A DNA stretch of 15,250 nt from Methanosarcinales archaeon (GCA_030672605.1 DAOVGE010000106.1:1-15250); one strand, 5' to 3'. Shown: positions 1 through 6,608, counted from the first letter of the stretch. Notes: generated by a model not told the origin, from the sequence alone. Translations and numbers: made by a program.

Positions 1-40
1 CGTAGATATGTTGTGTCCGTGATGTGTTGGGGACATGGAG

Positions 41-125
41 ATCACGAATAGCACGAATAAACGAATTTCACGAATGTTGAACCGGAATAAATTCGTGCCA
101 TTCGTCCATTCGTGTAATTCGTGAT
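41..125. repeat. Imperfect inverted repeat built from CACGAAT units
   Basis: The left arm (41-75) and right arm (91-125) are reverse complements at 29 of 35 positions, with a 15-nt loop (76-90). Each arm is itself made of four near-repeats of CACGAAT/ACGAAT spaced 8-9 bp apart, so it is both a short tandem array and a long hairpin. It lies in the gene-free stretch before the Vms1-like gene. No ORF or transposase accompanies it. Intergenic repeats of this general appearance are common in some archaea and bacteria; the function is unknown. Confidence 0.85.
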
Positions 126-296
126 AAAAACTGACATAACCTGATAAAATTCCCGGTAAACACCTGGAACTAAAGTGTAGCGATTTGGATAAATGAGCAA
201 GTTCTTTATAAGCGTTGGTCACTGCAACGCGAGATACCAGAGACCTAATCATCTTTGCATACGTTTTATGTATTATCAAATCTCATTAAAAGAGCG
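126..296 (+). promoter_or_regulatory. Upstream region of the Vms1-like gene, TATA-like boxes
   Basis: Between the hairpin repeat and the ATG at 297 there is no convincing gene. A short + strand reading frame from 193 runs into the Vms1-like gene in another frame and looks like a shadow. Two TATA-like stretches are visible: TTTATAA near 205-211, which would give a leader of about 60 nt, and TTTTATGTA near 263-271, centred about 30 nt before the ATG, which would give an almost leaderless mRNA. Which one is used cannot be decided by eye. Confidence 0.35.
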
Positions 297-1253
297 ATGG
301 CACAATCATTCGACCTATTCGGAATTAAAAAACAAAAAACTCAAATCAGCGAACTGCAACAGCAGATTAGGGAACTGCGTGCAGAGAATCAGAAATTGAG
401 GACGAAACTGGACAGAAGAGCTGAAAAGACAAAAATGGCAATCGCGAGGAAACAGGAAGTCGAAGAGAGACTGAATCGCGACCAGCAGAAGATAATAACA
501 CTTGAAAACGAACTTGCGATATTGAGAGAGGAAGCATCAAAAAACATCGCATTCAGCGGAACATATTTGCTGAATAAGAAGAGTTTTGAGAATATTGTGA
601 TCGAATTGAGTTCGATACGCTCGGAATCCAAAACCTTTCACTCTGTTTACCTCAATGCGAATGCGAACGTGGCTGATTTCGAGTTCGGGGATTACGTCGA
701 TGAGACCTGCGTGTATCTGTTTGATCAGATCAAATCGCACAACGGAAAAGCGTTGTTCTATGACGAGAACCATGTAATCGCTCTTGCGATCGTGCCCCCC
801 CTCCAAATCAAGCAATCAGAGTGGACGACCGATGATGCACTGAATCTTGCCCCCTTAAAGGAGATGCTTTCGTGCGAATCCGTAATCTGCGTCGTACAGG
901 CGCATGCGGGACACACCACAATTGGAATCGTGGAGGGGCAGGAGGTTACCCATGCCGAGATTGTGCGCACCGGTGTTCAGGCGAAGCATACCAAGGGTGG
1001 ATGGAGCCAGCGGAGGTTCGAGCGCGGTCGTGATGAGGATATCGAACACCATGTGAAGAAAGTGCAGGAGAAACTCCGGTCGATCGTTGATGACCGAATC
1101 GAGATTGCTATCGCAGGCGGCGATCTCCACCTTGCAAAAAAGATGCTCGCAGATGTGAGGGCGCAATTGGTTGAGAAGCGGGTCGATGTCGAGGGAAATG
1201 CGGAGGACATCGCTTTCAAGCTGGTGTGGGCTGGCAGATTGTACCGGCTGTGA
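297..1253 (+). CDS. Vms1/Ankzf1-like peptidyl-tRNA hydrolase (archaeal release-factor-like protein)
   Basis: The product is a 318-aa protein of the Vms1-like release factor group, relatives of eRF1 that release nascent chains from peptidyl-tRNA on stalled ribosomes. Residues about 13-80 are a charged heptad-like coiled coil. The rest is an eRF1-like alpha/beta domain. The segment GGWSQRR at 234-240 occupies the place of the catalytic GGQ/GSQ loop, with Gln238 the likely catalytic residue; the following FERGRDEDI and the C-terminal VWAGRLYRL also suit the family. I chose ATG 297 over the in-frame TTG at 255 because the extra 14 residues look unlike the family and no ribosome binding site precedes 255. 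There is no strong Shine-Dalgarno at 297 either, and a TATA-like box about 30 nt upstream would fit leaderless expression. The gene is convergent with pdxS, 41 bp away. The family call rests on motif and layout; the cellular role is inferred from eukaryotic homologues. Confidence 0.75.
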   Translation: MAQSFDLFGIKKQKTQISELQQQIRELRAENQKLRTKLDRRAEKTKMAIARKQEVEERLNRDQQKIITLENELAILREEASKNIAFSGTYLLNKKSFENIVIELSSIRSESKTFHSVYLNANANVADFEFGDYVDETCVYLFDQIKSHNGKALFYDENHVIALAIVPPLQIKQSEWTTDDALNLAPLKEMLSCESVICVVQAHAGHTTIGIVEGQEVTHAEIVRTGVQAKHTKGGWSQRRFERGRDEDIEHHVKKVQEKLRSIVDDRIEIAIAGGDLHLAKKMLADVRAQLVEKRVDVEGNAEDIAFKLVWAGRLYRL

Positions 1254-1294
1254 TTACTATCTGCCTATCCCTCATATCTATCTCTTTATCTATT

Positions 1295-2194
1295 CTACCA
1301 TCCGCGCGTCTGCAAAGTCTCGCCTTCGGAGAGCGTCCCAATATCGATTCCCTTCATCTGGGCTCCGAGACCTTTCGATATCTCGGCGAGCTCAGCAGGA
1401 TCTTCGTAGTTGTTGACCGCCTCAACGATCGCATCCGCCATCTTTTCCGGGTTCTCTGCTGTGAATATCCCTGAACCGACGAAGACGCCGTCAGAACCAA
1501 GATACATCATCAGTGCAGCATCGGCAGGGGTCGCAACACCGCCTGCTGCGAAGTTTACGACAGGAAGTCGCTGGAGCTTGGCAGTCTCTATAACCAGTTC
1601 AACTGGCGCTTCGATCTCCCGCGCCACCCGTGCCAGTTCCTCGCTGTTCATGCCTTTCAGCGACCGGATACTTCCCAAGATCAGTTTTGTATGCCTGACC
1701 GCTTCTCTCACATCGCCGGTGCCTGCTTCGCCCTTTGTCCTGACCATCGCCGCACCCTCAGCGATTCGCCGCAGCGCCTCGCCCAGATTTCGTGCGCCGC
1801 AGACAAACGGCACCGTGAACAGGCTTTTATCGATGTGAAACTCGTCGGCGGGCGTCAGTACCTCTGACTCATCGATCATGTCCGCGCCGATCGACTCGAG
1901 GATCTTTGCTTCCATCACATGCCCGATTCTGGTTTTTGCCATGACCGGTATACTCACCGAATCGATGATCTCGCAGACGATCTGCGGGTCCGCCATCCTT
2001 GCAACACCGCCCACCCGCCTGATCTCGGATGGAACTGCATGCAGCGCCATCACAGCAACCGCGCCAGCATCCTCGGCAATTGCTGCCTCTTCTGGCGTCG
2101 TCACGTCCATGATCACGCCGCCCTTCTGCATGGCAGCAAACCCTCGCTTCAGCAGTTCGGTACCGTGCCTGAGTTCATTCAAATTTAGATCCAT
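1295..2194 (-). CDS. pdxS: Pyridoxal 5'-phosphate synthase, PdxS (lyase) subunit
   Basis: PdxS builds pyridoxal 5'-phosphate from ribose 5-phosphate, glyceraldehyde 3-phosphate and ammonia. The ammonia is supplied by the glutaminase PdxT, which is not in this window. The 299-aa length is normal for this TIM-barrel protein. Visible active-site features are Asp30 in the MDVTTPEEA segment, the Schiff-base lysine Lys87 in MAKTRIGH, the second lysine Lys154 in VRTKGEAGTG, and the family-typical C-terminal RGW. The ATG at 2194 is preceded by a Shine-Dalgarno-like GAGG (complement of 2202-2205), which overlaps the last codon of the small gene upstream. The two genes are only 9 nt apart and are probably one transcript. 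No truncation or frameshift is seen. Confidence 0.97.
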   Translation of the reverse strand: MDLNLNELRHGTELLKRGFAAMQKGGVIMDVTTPEEAAIAEDAGAVAVMALHAVPSEIRRVGGVARMADPQIVCEIIDSVSIPVMAKTRIGHVMEAKILESIGADMIDESEVLTPADEFHIDKSLFTVPFVCGARNLGEALRRIAEGAAMVRTKGEAGTGDVREAVRHTKLILGSIRSLKGMNSEELARVAREIEAPVELVIETAKLQRLPVVNFAAGGVATPADAALMMYLGSDGVFVGSGIFTAENPEKMADAIVEAVNNYEDPAELAEISKGLGAQMKGIDIGTLSEGETLQTRGW

Positions 2195-2203
2195 GTATCC
2201 GCC

Positions 2204-2431
2204 TCAAGAAGTGTAATTCATGTAATTTTTGTTGCTCCCTTTAAATCGCTGCTCGATCTTGTCGATTATGGAAAAGAGCCGTACTTCGAGTTCGTCGAAT
2301 GACAGTTCATTGCTGTGCACGCTGATCTCGATGTCACCGACTGTTATTGTGATTCCGTTGTCGAGTTGAATGCCAGACACCAGTTCATCCAGCAACTGCG
2401 CCTGCTCTTCTTCGTCACACAAATTGATCAC
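2204..2431 (-). CDS. Small unknown acidic protein upstream of pdxS
   Basis: A 75-codon frame starts with GTG and ends 9 nt before pdxS. The product is acidic at the N-terminus (CDEEEQAQLLDEL), has a short beta-like middle (GITITVGDIEISV) and a predicted helix (FDELEVRLFSIIDKIEQRF); there is no signal peptide or membrane segment. I do not recognise the family. It is likely real because pdxS's ribosome binding site overlaps its end and because a TATA-like box (complement of 2457-2462) sits about 28 nt before the GTG, fitting a leaderless operon mRNA. A role linked to PLP synthesis is only a guess from position. The GTG start lacks a Shine-Dalgarno, so a different start is possible. Confidence 0.6.
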   Translation of the reverse strand: MINLCDEEEQAQLLDELVSGIQLDNGITITVGDIEISVHSNELSFDELEVRLFSIIDKIEQRFKGSNKNYMNYTS

Positions 2432-2653
2432 CGTTCTGATAACTCTGCATCGCTCGATTTATGGAACCCGGACACATTAAGCTTTCTGATAATTGCGAGG
2501 GTCAGCAGCAATCTCGTCACGAAAAGGTTATATATCGGGACTGCTATTAACAATTGATCAATAGCTTATCGACGCTGTCTGTTGGATCTGTGTATTTCAG
2601 TTCTATCTGCGTTTTTTAAGTTGGTTGAATCAAAATAGGAAGGAGAGATATAT
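2432..2653. promoter_or_regulatory. Divergent promoter region between the pdxS operon and the TRAM gene
   Basis: This 222-bp gap separates two divergent transcription units. Toward the TRAM gene there is a clear TATA-like TTATATAT at 2528-2535; a start about 25 nt downstream would give an unusually long leader of roughly 95 nt. A strong Shine-Dalgarno (GGAAGGAGAG, 2638-2647) lies 6 nt before the TRAM start codon. Toward the small gene and pdxS there is ATAAAT on the minus strand (2457-2462). No gene is seen in the gap. Confidence 0.5.
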
Positions 2654-2860
2654 TTGTTTGAACGAAACTCGTACGATGCACCTGTTTCTGCAGATGCAGA
2701 ATATGATGTAACCATCGAAGACATCGCCAGAGAAGGCGATGGTATAGCCCGCCTACAGGGCTTTGTGATCTTTGTTCCAGGCACCAAAGTCGGAGACAAT
2801 GTTAAAATCAGAGTCGAGAAGGTCATGAGACGGTTCGCAATAGCATCTGTTGTAGATTGA
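2654..2860 (+). CDS. Single TRAM-domain RNA-binding protein
   Basis: The product is 68 aa and consists almost entirely of one TRAM domain (residues about 14-68): VTIEDIAREGDGIARLQGF, then VIFVPGTKVGDNVKIRVEKV. The glycine-containing turn GDGIAR and the strand VIFVPG are the family's signature. Stand-alone TRAM proteins are typical of euryarchaea, bind RNA, and in methanogens have been proposed as RNA chaperones comparable to bacterial cold-shock proteins. The start is TTG, chosen because the strong Shine-Dalgarno at 2638-2647 is properly spaced; no ATG precedes the domain. It is followed by a hairpin terminator and is probably a single-gene transcript. A cold response is not shown by the sequence. 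Confidence 0.9.
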   Translation: MFERNSYDAPVSADAEYDVTIEDIAREGDGIARLQGFVIFVPGTKVGDNVKIRVEKVMRRFAIASVVD

Positions 2861-2865
2861 ACCGG

Positions 2866-2890
2866 TAGAACTACTATAGAACTACTATAG
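2866..2890. repeat. Short 11-bp tandem repeat after the TRAM gene
   Basis: The 11-mer TAGAACTACTA occurs twice back to back (2866-2876 and 2877-2887), followed by TAG, which begins a third unit. It lies 6 nt after the TRAM stop codon and 15 nt before the terminator stem. It may be simple slippage; no function is evident. Confidence 0.8.
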
Positions 2891-2904
2891 TGACAGTTTG
2901 TTTG

Positions 2905-2938
2905 GGGTGTGCGCTTGCGCACATCCGGAGCTTTTTTT
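2905..2938 (+). terminator. Hairpin plus T-run terminator of the TRAM gene
   Basis: A 10-bp stem (2905-2914 with 2917-2926) is perfect except for one G-U pair and has a 2-base loop. Five bases later there is a run of seven T (2932-2938). Oligo-T is the main archaeal termination signal and the stem strengthens the call. A second small perfect hairpin (2951-2956 with 2959-2964) follows without a T-run. Confidence 0.75.
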
Positions 2939-2981
2939 ATAACGGGGGTGGCAAGGTGCCTTGCACTGTCATTCACGAAAT

Positions 2982-3030
2982 TTCATATATCTTGAGCGCG
3001 GAGTAATACCATTGAGATATATAACCGAGG
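2982..3030 (+). promoter_or_regulatory. TATA-like box and ribosome binding site for chorismate mutase-purE
   Basis: CATATAT at 2984-2990 would start transcription near 3013, giving a leader of about 25 nt that includes GAGG at 3027-3030, 7 nt before the ATG. A second AT-rich stretch (ATATATAA, 3017-3024) lies too close to the ATG to act as the TATA box. Confidence 0.45.
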
Positions 3031-3037
3031 AGATTGC

Positions 3038-3322
3038 ATGGAATTATCTGATGTAAGAGGTAAAATTGGGAAGATCGATGAAGAGATATTACACTTGATT
3101 GCCGAGCGCACCGATCTCGCAAGCTCAGTTCTGAAGCTGAAGAAGGGAGATGGAAAAAGTATCAAGGACGTGGGGCAGGAGCAGTTCGTCCTGAATCGAG
3201 CCATCGATCGCGCAACCGAACTGAATCTTGACACCGGTTCGATCAAGCAGATCTTTGAAATCCTGATCCGGATGAATATCGAACGACAACATGAACTGAG
3301 CGGCGAGGGGAATTTGCCATAA
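3038..3322 (+). CDS. Chorismate mutase, AroQ type
   Basis: This is a 94-aa all-helical monofunctional chorismate mutase, converting chorismate to prephenate for phenylalanine and tyrosine synthesis. Aligning by eye with the E. coli enzyme, the active-site residues Arg11, Arg28, Lys39, Asp48, Glu52 and Gln88 correspond to Arg7, Arg24, Lys35, Asp44, Glu48 and Gln84 here. The E. coli Arg51 position is Gln47, a replacement worth noting. The length is normal for a single AroQ domain. The ATG at 3038 has GAGG upstream. The stop codon overlaps the purE start by one base (TAATG), which suggests coupled translation of an aromatic and a purine gene. Confidence 0.9.
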   Translation: MELSDVRGKIGKIDEEILHLIAERTDLASSVLKLKKGDGKSIKDVGQEQFVLNRAIDRATELNLDTGSIKQIFEILIRMNIERQHELSGEGNLP

Positions 3323-3717
3323 TGCCGAGAATTGCGATAATTCTGGGATCCAAGTCCGATATGGAGATCGCTGATCAGATACTCAAGGTTCTCGACGAAT
3401 TCGGTGAGGTGCACGATCTCCGAATGATCTCTGCACACCGTAATCCCGACGAACTGGACCGATATGTGAGAGAGAGCGACGCGTTGGTCTTCATTGCGGT
3501 TGCCGGCTTATCTGCTGCGCTTCCCGGCGCAATCGCTGCAAGGACTGACCGACCAGTGATCGGGGTTCCGGTGGCAAAGAAACTCGGAGGGCTTGACGCG
3601 CTGCTCTCGATTGTGCAGATGCCACCTGGCGTGCCTGTGGCATGTGTCGGAATAGATAATGGGACTAATGCCGCGCATCTTGCAATGCGGATGCTGCGGA
3701 TGCATGACAACACTTAA
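3322..3717 (+). CDS. purE: PurE, phosphoribosylaminoimidazole carboxylase / N5-CAIR mutase
   Basis: PurE carries out the carboxylation step that yields CAIR in IMP synthesis. The 131-aa protein shows the GSKSD loop (9-13), the SAHRNP motif with catalytic His39 (37-42), and the SIVQMPPGVPVA segment. The motif that reads AAHLPG in E. coli is SAALPG here (residues 64-69), so the second conserved His is Ala66. It is shorter than the bacterial enzyme because it lacks the C-terminal tail. No purK is visible, so whether it uses N5-CAIR or AIR plus CO2 is open. The start is set by the TAATG overlap with chorismate mutase. purC, which acts on the CAIR product, lies 6 kb downstream on the same strand. 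Confidence 0.93.
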   Translation: MPRIAIILGSKSDMEIADQILKVLDEFGEVHDLRMISAHRNPDELDRYVRESDALVFIAVAGLSAALPGAIAARTDRPVIGVPVAKKLGGLDALLSIVQMPPGVPVACVGIDNGTNAAHLAMRMLRMHDNT

Positions 3718-3726
3718 TACCACAGG

Positions 3727-3767
3727 AATCTTTATGTGTTTGCGATCTAATATTTTTAATTAGAGGT
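3727..3767 (+). promoter_or_regulatory. Probable EF-2 promoter and ribosome binding site
   Basis: The 57-bp gap between purE and EF-2 holds a TATA-like CTTTATG near 3730-3736, a T/A-rich stretch (3748-3762) that could also serve as oligo-T terminator for purE, and GAGGT (3763-3767) 7 nt before the EF-2 ATG. The ribosome binding site is clear; the TATA box is a weaker call. Confidence 0.4.
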
Positions 3768-3774
3768 ACGATAT

Positions 3775-5964
3775 ATGGGCGTAAAGAAAAAAATGGTTGA
3801 ACGTGTTCGGGACCTGATGGACCAGCCCGAGCAGATCAGAAACATAGGTATTGTTGCACATATTGATCACGGCAAGACAACGCTCACAGACAATCTGCTT
3901 GCGGGCGCTGGCATGATCTCAAAGGAACTTGCGGGTACGCAACTCTTCATGGATTCCGACGAGGAGGAGCAGGAGCGAGGCATCACAATCGATGCTGCAA
4001 ACGTATCGATGGTGCACGAGTTCGAGGGCGAGGAATACTTAATCAATCTCATAGACACTCCCGGGCACGTGGACTTCGGAGGCGATGTCACACGAGCGAT
4101 GCGCGCCGTTGATGGCGCGGTCGTCGTGGTTGATGCTGTCGAGGGCGCGATGCCACAGACAGAGACTGTGCTCAGGCAGGCATTGAAGGAGAACGTGACA
4201 CCTGTACTCTTCGTCAACAAGGTCGATCGACTGATCAATGAGCTGCAGGTCGATTCCGAGACGATGCAGATCAAGCTCGGAAAGGTGATCGACAATGTGA
4301 ACAAGTTGATCAAAGGGATGAGCGAGGAGAAATACAAAGAGTGGCGTCTCGATGCGGCGAACGGAACCGTAGCATTCGGATCAGCACTGTATAACTGGGC
4401 GATAAGCGTTACTTACATGAAAAAAAGCGGGATAGGTTTCAACGAGGTATTCCAATATTGCAAGGACAACGATATGAAGGCGCTTGCAGAGAAATGCCCG
4501 CTCCACGAAGTCTTGAACGATATGATAATCAAGCATCTGCCAAATCCACTTGTATCTCAGAAGCGACGGGTTCCTGTGATCTGGCACGGCGACGCGGATT
4601 CCGAGATCGGGAAGCAGATGGCTGCATGCGATCCCGACGGCGATGTTGCACTCATGGTAACAAAGATCACACGAGATCCGCACGCAGGTGAGATTGCAAC
4701 AGGCAGGCTCTTCAGCGGAACGCTTCAGCGCGGTCAGGAACTGTACGTATCAGGCTCGGCAAAAACGGATCGGATTCAGCAGGTCGGAGTCTTTATGGGA
4801 CCTGAGCGGGTCGATGTCGAGAAGATTCCGGCAGGAAACATAGCAGCAGTAACAGGTCTCAAGAGTGCGATTGTGGGCAGCACTGCAACATCACTCAGGG
4901 ATATGTATCCGTTTGAGATGATCACACATGCGAGCGAGCCTGTTGTCACGGTCGCAGTCGAGGCAAAGCACATGCGAGACCTCCCAAAGCTAATTGAGGT
5001 CTTGAGGCAGGTCTCAAAGGAGGATCCGACGCTACAGGTCAAAATCGACGAGGAGACCGGCGAGCACCTGCTCGCGGGAATGGGCGAACTGCATCTTGAG
5101 GTCATCGGTCACAGAATCGAGAGGGACAAGGGTGTCGAGATCACGGCGTCCGAGCCGATTGTTGTCTACCGTGAGACTGTGACTGGCAGAGCCGGACCGG
5201 TCGAGGGCAAATCACCGAACCGGCACAACCGATTTTATATCGAAGTGGAACCGCTGGAACTGAGTGTCGTTGACCTGATCAAATCAGGCGAGATCACCAT
5301 GCGCATGGACAAGATCGAGAGGCGCGACAAACTGCTTGGGGCAGGGATGGACAAGGACGAGGCAAAAGGAATCACCGCAATCTCGGAATCGAACATACTG
5401 ATCGATATGACCAAAGGTGTTCAGTACCTGCGTGAGACAATGGAACTGATAATCGAGGGATTCGTTGAGGCAACGACTGCAGGTCCGATGTCAAGAGAGC
5501 CCTGTCAGGGCATCAAACTGAGACTGGTCGATGTCAAGCTTCACGAGGATGCCGTGCACCGCGGTCCTGCGCAGGTGATCCCGGCAGTGCGGCAGGCGAT
5601 TCAGGCAGGTATTCTGATGGCGGATGTGACACTGCTCGAGCCATTCCAGAAGGTCTTCATCCAGGTGCCGCAGGATCACATGGGCGGAGCAATATCAGAG
5701 ATTCAGGGACGGAGAGGCGCGATACTGAACATGACGCAGGAAGGCGACGTCACAGACATCGAGTCTAAGGCACCGGTTTCCGGATTGTTCGGATTCGCGG
5801 GCGATCTCAGATCCGCAACCGAGGGTAGGGCGCTCTGGAGTACAGAGTTCGCAGGGTTCGAGTCACTCCCGAAGAACCTGTTGCCTGACGTTGTGAAGCA
5901 GATCCGGACAAGAAAGGGCTTGAAGCCGGGAATACCGAAGCCGAGTGACTTTGTCAGTCAGTAA
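3775..5964 (+). CDS. fusA: Elongation factor 2 (aEF-2)
   Basis: This is the translocation GTPase of the archaeal ribosome. The full-length 729 aa is normal for the family. GTPase motifs are in order: AHIDHGKT (28-35), RGIT (68-71), DTPGH (94-98) and NKVD (148-151). Later come the domain II beta-barrel, GMGELHLEV of domain III, and the domain IV tip LHEDAVHRGPAQ, in which His595 is the residue expected to be converted to diphthamide in archaea and eukaryotes. The C-terminal EIQGRRGAIL segment belongs to domain V. The ATG is preceded by GAGGT at 3763-3767. The gene stands alone, 57 bp after purE and 41 bp before a repeat element. No defect is seen. Confidence 0.98.
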   Translation: MGVKKKMVERVRDLMDQPEQIRNIGIVAHIDHGKTTLTDNLLAGAGMISKELAGTQLFMDSDEEEQERGITIDAANVSMVHEFEGEEYLINLIDTPGHVDFGGDVTRAMRAVDGAVVVVDAVEGAMPQTETVLRQALKENVTPVLFVNKVDRLINELQVDSETMQIKLGKVIDNVNKLIKGMSEEKYKEWRLDAANGTVAFGSALYNWAISVTYMKKSGIGFNEVFQYCKDNDMKALAEKCPLHEVLNDMIIKHLPNPLVSQKRRVPVIWHGDADSEIGKQMAACDPDGDVALMVTKITRDPHAGEIATGRLFSGTLQRGQELYVSGSAKTDRIQQVGVFMGPERVDVEKIPAGNIAAVTGLKSAIVGSTATSLRDMYPFEMITHASEPVVTVAVEAKHMRDLPKLIEVLRQVSKEDPTLQVKIDEETGEHLLAGMGELHLEVIGHRIERDKGVEITASEPIVVYRETVTGRAGPVEGKSPNRHNRFYIEVEPLELSVVDLIKSGEITMRMDKIERRDKLLGAGMDKDEAKGITAISESNILIDMTKGVQYLRETMELIIEGFVEATTAGPMSREPCQGIKLRLVDVKLHEDAVHRGPAQVIPAVRQAIQAGILMADVTLLEPFQKVFIQVPQDHMGGAISEIQGRRGAILNMTQEGDVTDIESKAPVSGLFGFAGDLRSATEGRALWSTEFAGFESLPKNLLPDVVKQIRTRKGLKPGIPKPSDFVSQ

Positions 5965-6005
5965 ATGGCAGAGATCAGTGCAATCTGTGGTTAAATACCT
6001 GTGTT

Positions 6006-6157
6006 GTACTTACTCAATATTGTGTGGATATCCACATATAAAACCACGAGATTACACAAGATTAACACAGAAATCTTGTGAAGATGGCTGCGCCGCTGCT
6101 TCGCAGACTGTGTAATCTTGTGGTTTCTACCAGATAGTATTGAGCATGTTCGAATTT
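6006..6157. repeat. Structured repeat element, copy A (inverted partner at 10562-10719)
   Basis: The reverse complement of 10562-10719 matches this stretch. The first 74 bases match at 70 positions, and 6084-6125 is identical over 42 bases; copy B has about 9 extra bases between these blocks, and the outer 30 bases are more diverged. The copy contains a 14-bp perfect palindrome (6023-6036), an outer 17-bp stem with one G-U pair (6042-6058 with 6109-6125) and an inner perfect 9-bp stem (6056-6064 with 6072-6080). CTCAATA near the left end recurs inverted as TATTGAG near the right end. It has no coding capacity. It could be a MITE-like element, a structured intergenic repeat or a site for recombination. 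Confidence 0.85.
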
Positions 6158-6231
6158 TAGGAGGGGCTTTTAGGGAGTATAGCTCACAGATGATCTCGAG
6201 GAAGTATACTCGACACCGGCATAAACTGCGA

Positions 6232-6375
6232 TTTTCGTTCTTTGCGGCATTGCGCCCTCGCGTCTTTGCGTTCTCGATTTAACGCGAAGGCGCAAGGGCG
6301 CAGAGACGCGAAGGGGATTATCTCGGTCATCACGTCCTTCATGTTGTTGTCATCCAACCGACCATCAAAAAAGCT
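6232..6375. repeat. Degenerate repeat copy 1 containing a long hairpin
   Basis: Positions 6240-6272 pair with 6281-6313 at 26 of 33 positions around an 8-base loop (6273-6280). The arms are rich in GCG and AAGGCGC-like steps. The downstream part (6330-6375) recurs in the second copy at 6559-6608. A shorter inverted piece of the same right end lies at 6405-6425 and matches the complement of copy 2 at 18 of 20 aligned bases. Repeats rich in CGCAAAG-like steps occur between genes in many archaea and bacteria; no function is shown here. Confidence 0.75.
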
Positions 6376-6481
6376 CAATTTGTGGCGGTGCGAAGTATAT
6401 GGAAATTTTGTAATGGTCAATCGGACCATGAACACGAGAGCGACCGATGCCAATACAACATGATCACCAACAGGGGGGGGG

Positions 6482-6608
6482 TTTTGTTCTTTGCAGCATT
6501 GCGCCGTTGCGTCTTCGCGTTCTCGAGTTAACGCGAAGGACATCGTTAACCCACGTCCCCACGTCTTTCGTGCTGTTGCACATCCGACTGACCATCACAA
6601 AAAATTCG
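6482..6608. repeat. Degenerate repeat copy 2
   Basis: This parallels copy 1. It begins with the same TTCTTTGC-GCATTGCGCC block (6487-6506), runs through GCGTT-CTCGA-TTAACGCGAAGG (6517-6539), then lacks most of the right hairpin arm, and resumes with ACGTCTTTCGTGCTGTTG and a GACCATCA segment (6560-6597). The loss of the arm abolishes the long hairpin seen in copy 1. It ends about 10 nt from the polyprenyl synthase stop codon. Confidence 0.7.

Noticed and set aside
41..125. CRISPR array
   Set aside because: The CACGAAT units are 7-9 bp with 0-2 bp between them and form one hairpin; there are no spacers and no cas genes.
193..399. 68-codon + strand frame before the Vms1-like gene
   Set aside because: It overlaps the Vms1-like coding region in another frame, has no ribosome binding site and shows no protein-like pattern.
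1410..1838. 142-codon + strand frame opposite pdxS
   Set aside because: It is an antisense shadow of pdxS, rich in Ser, Ala and Pro as such shadows are.
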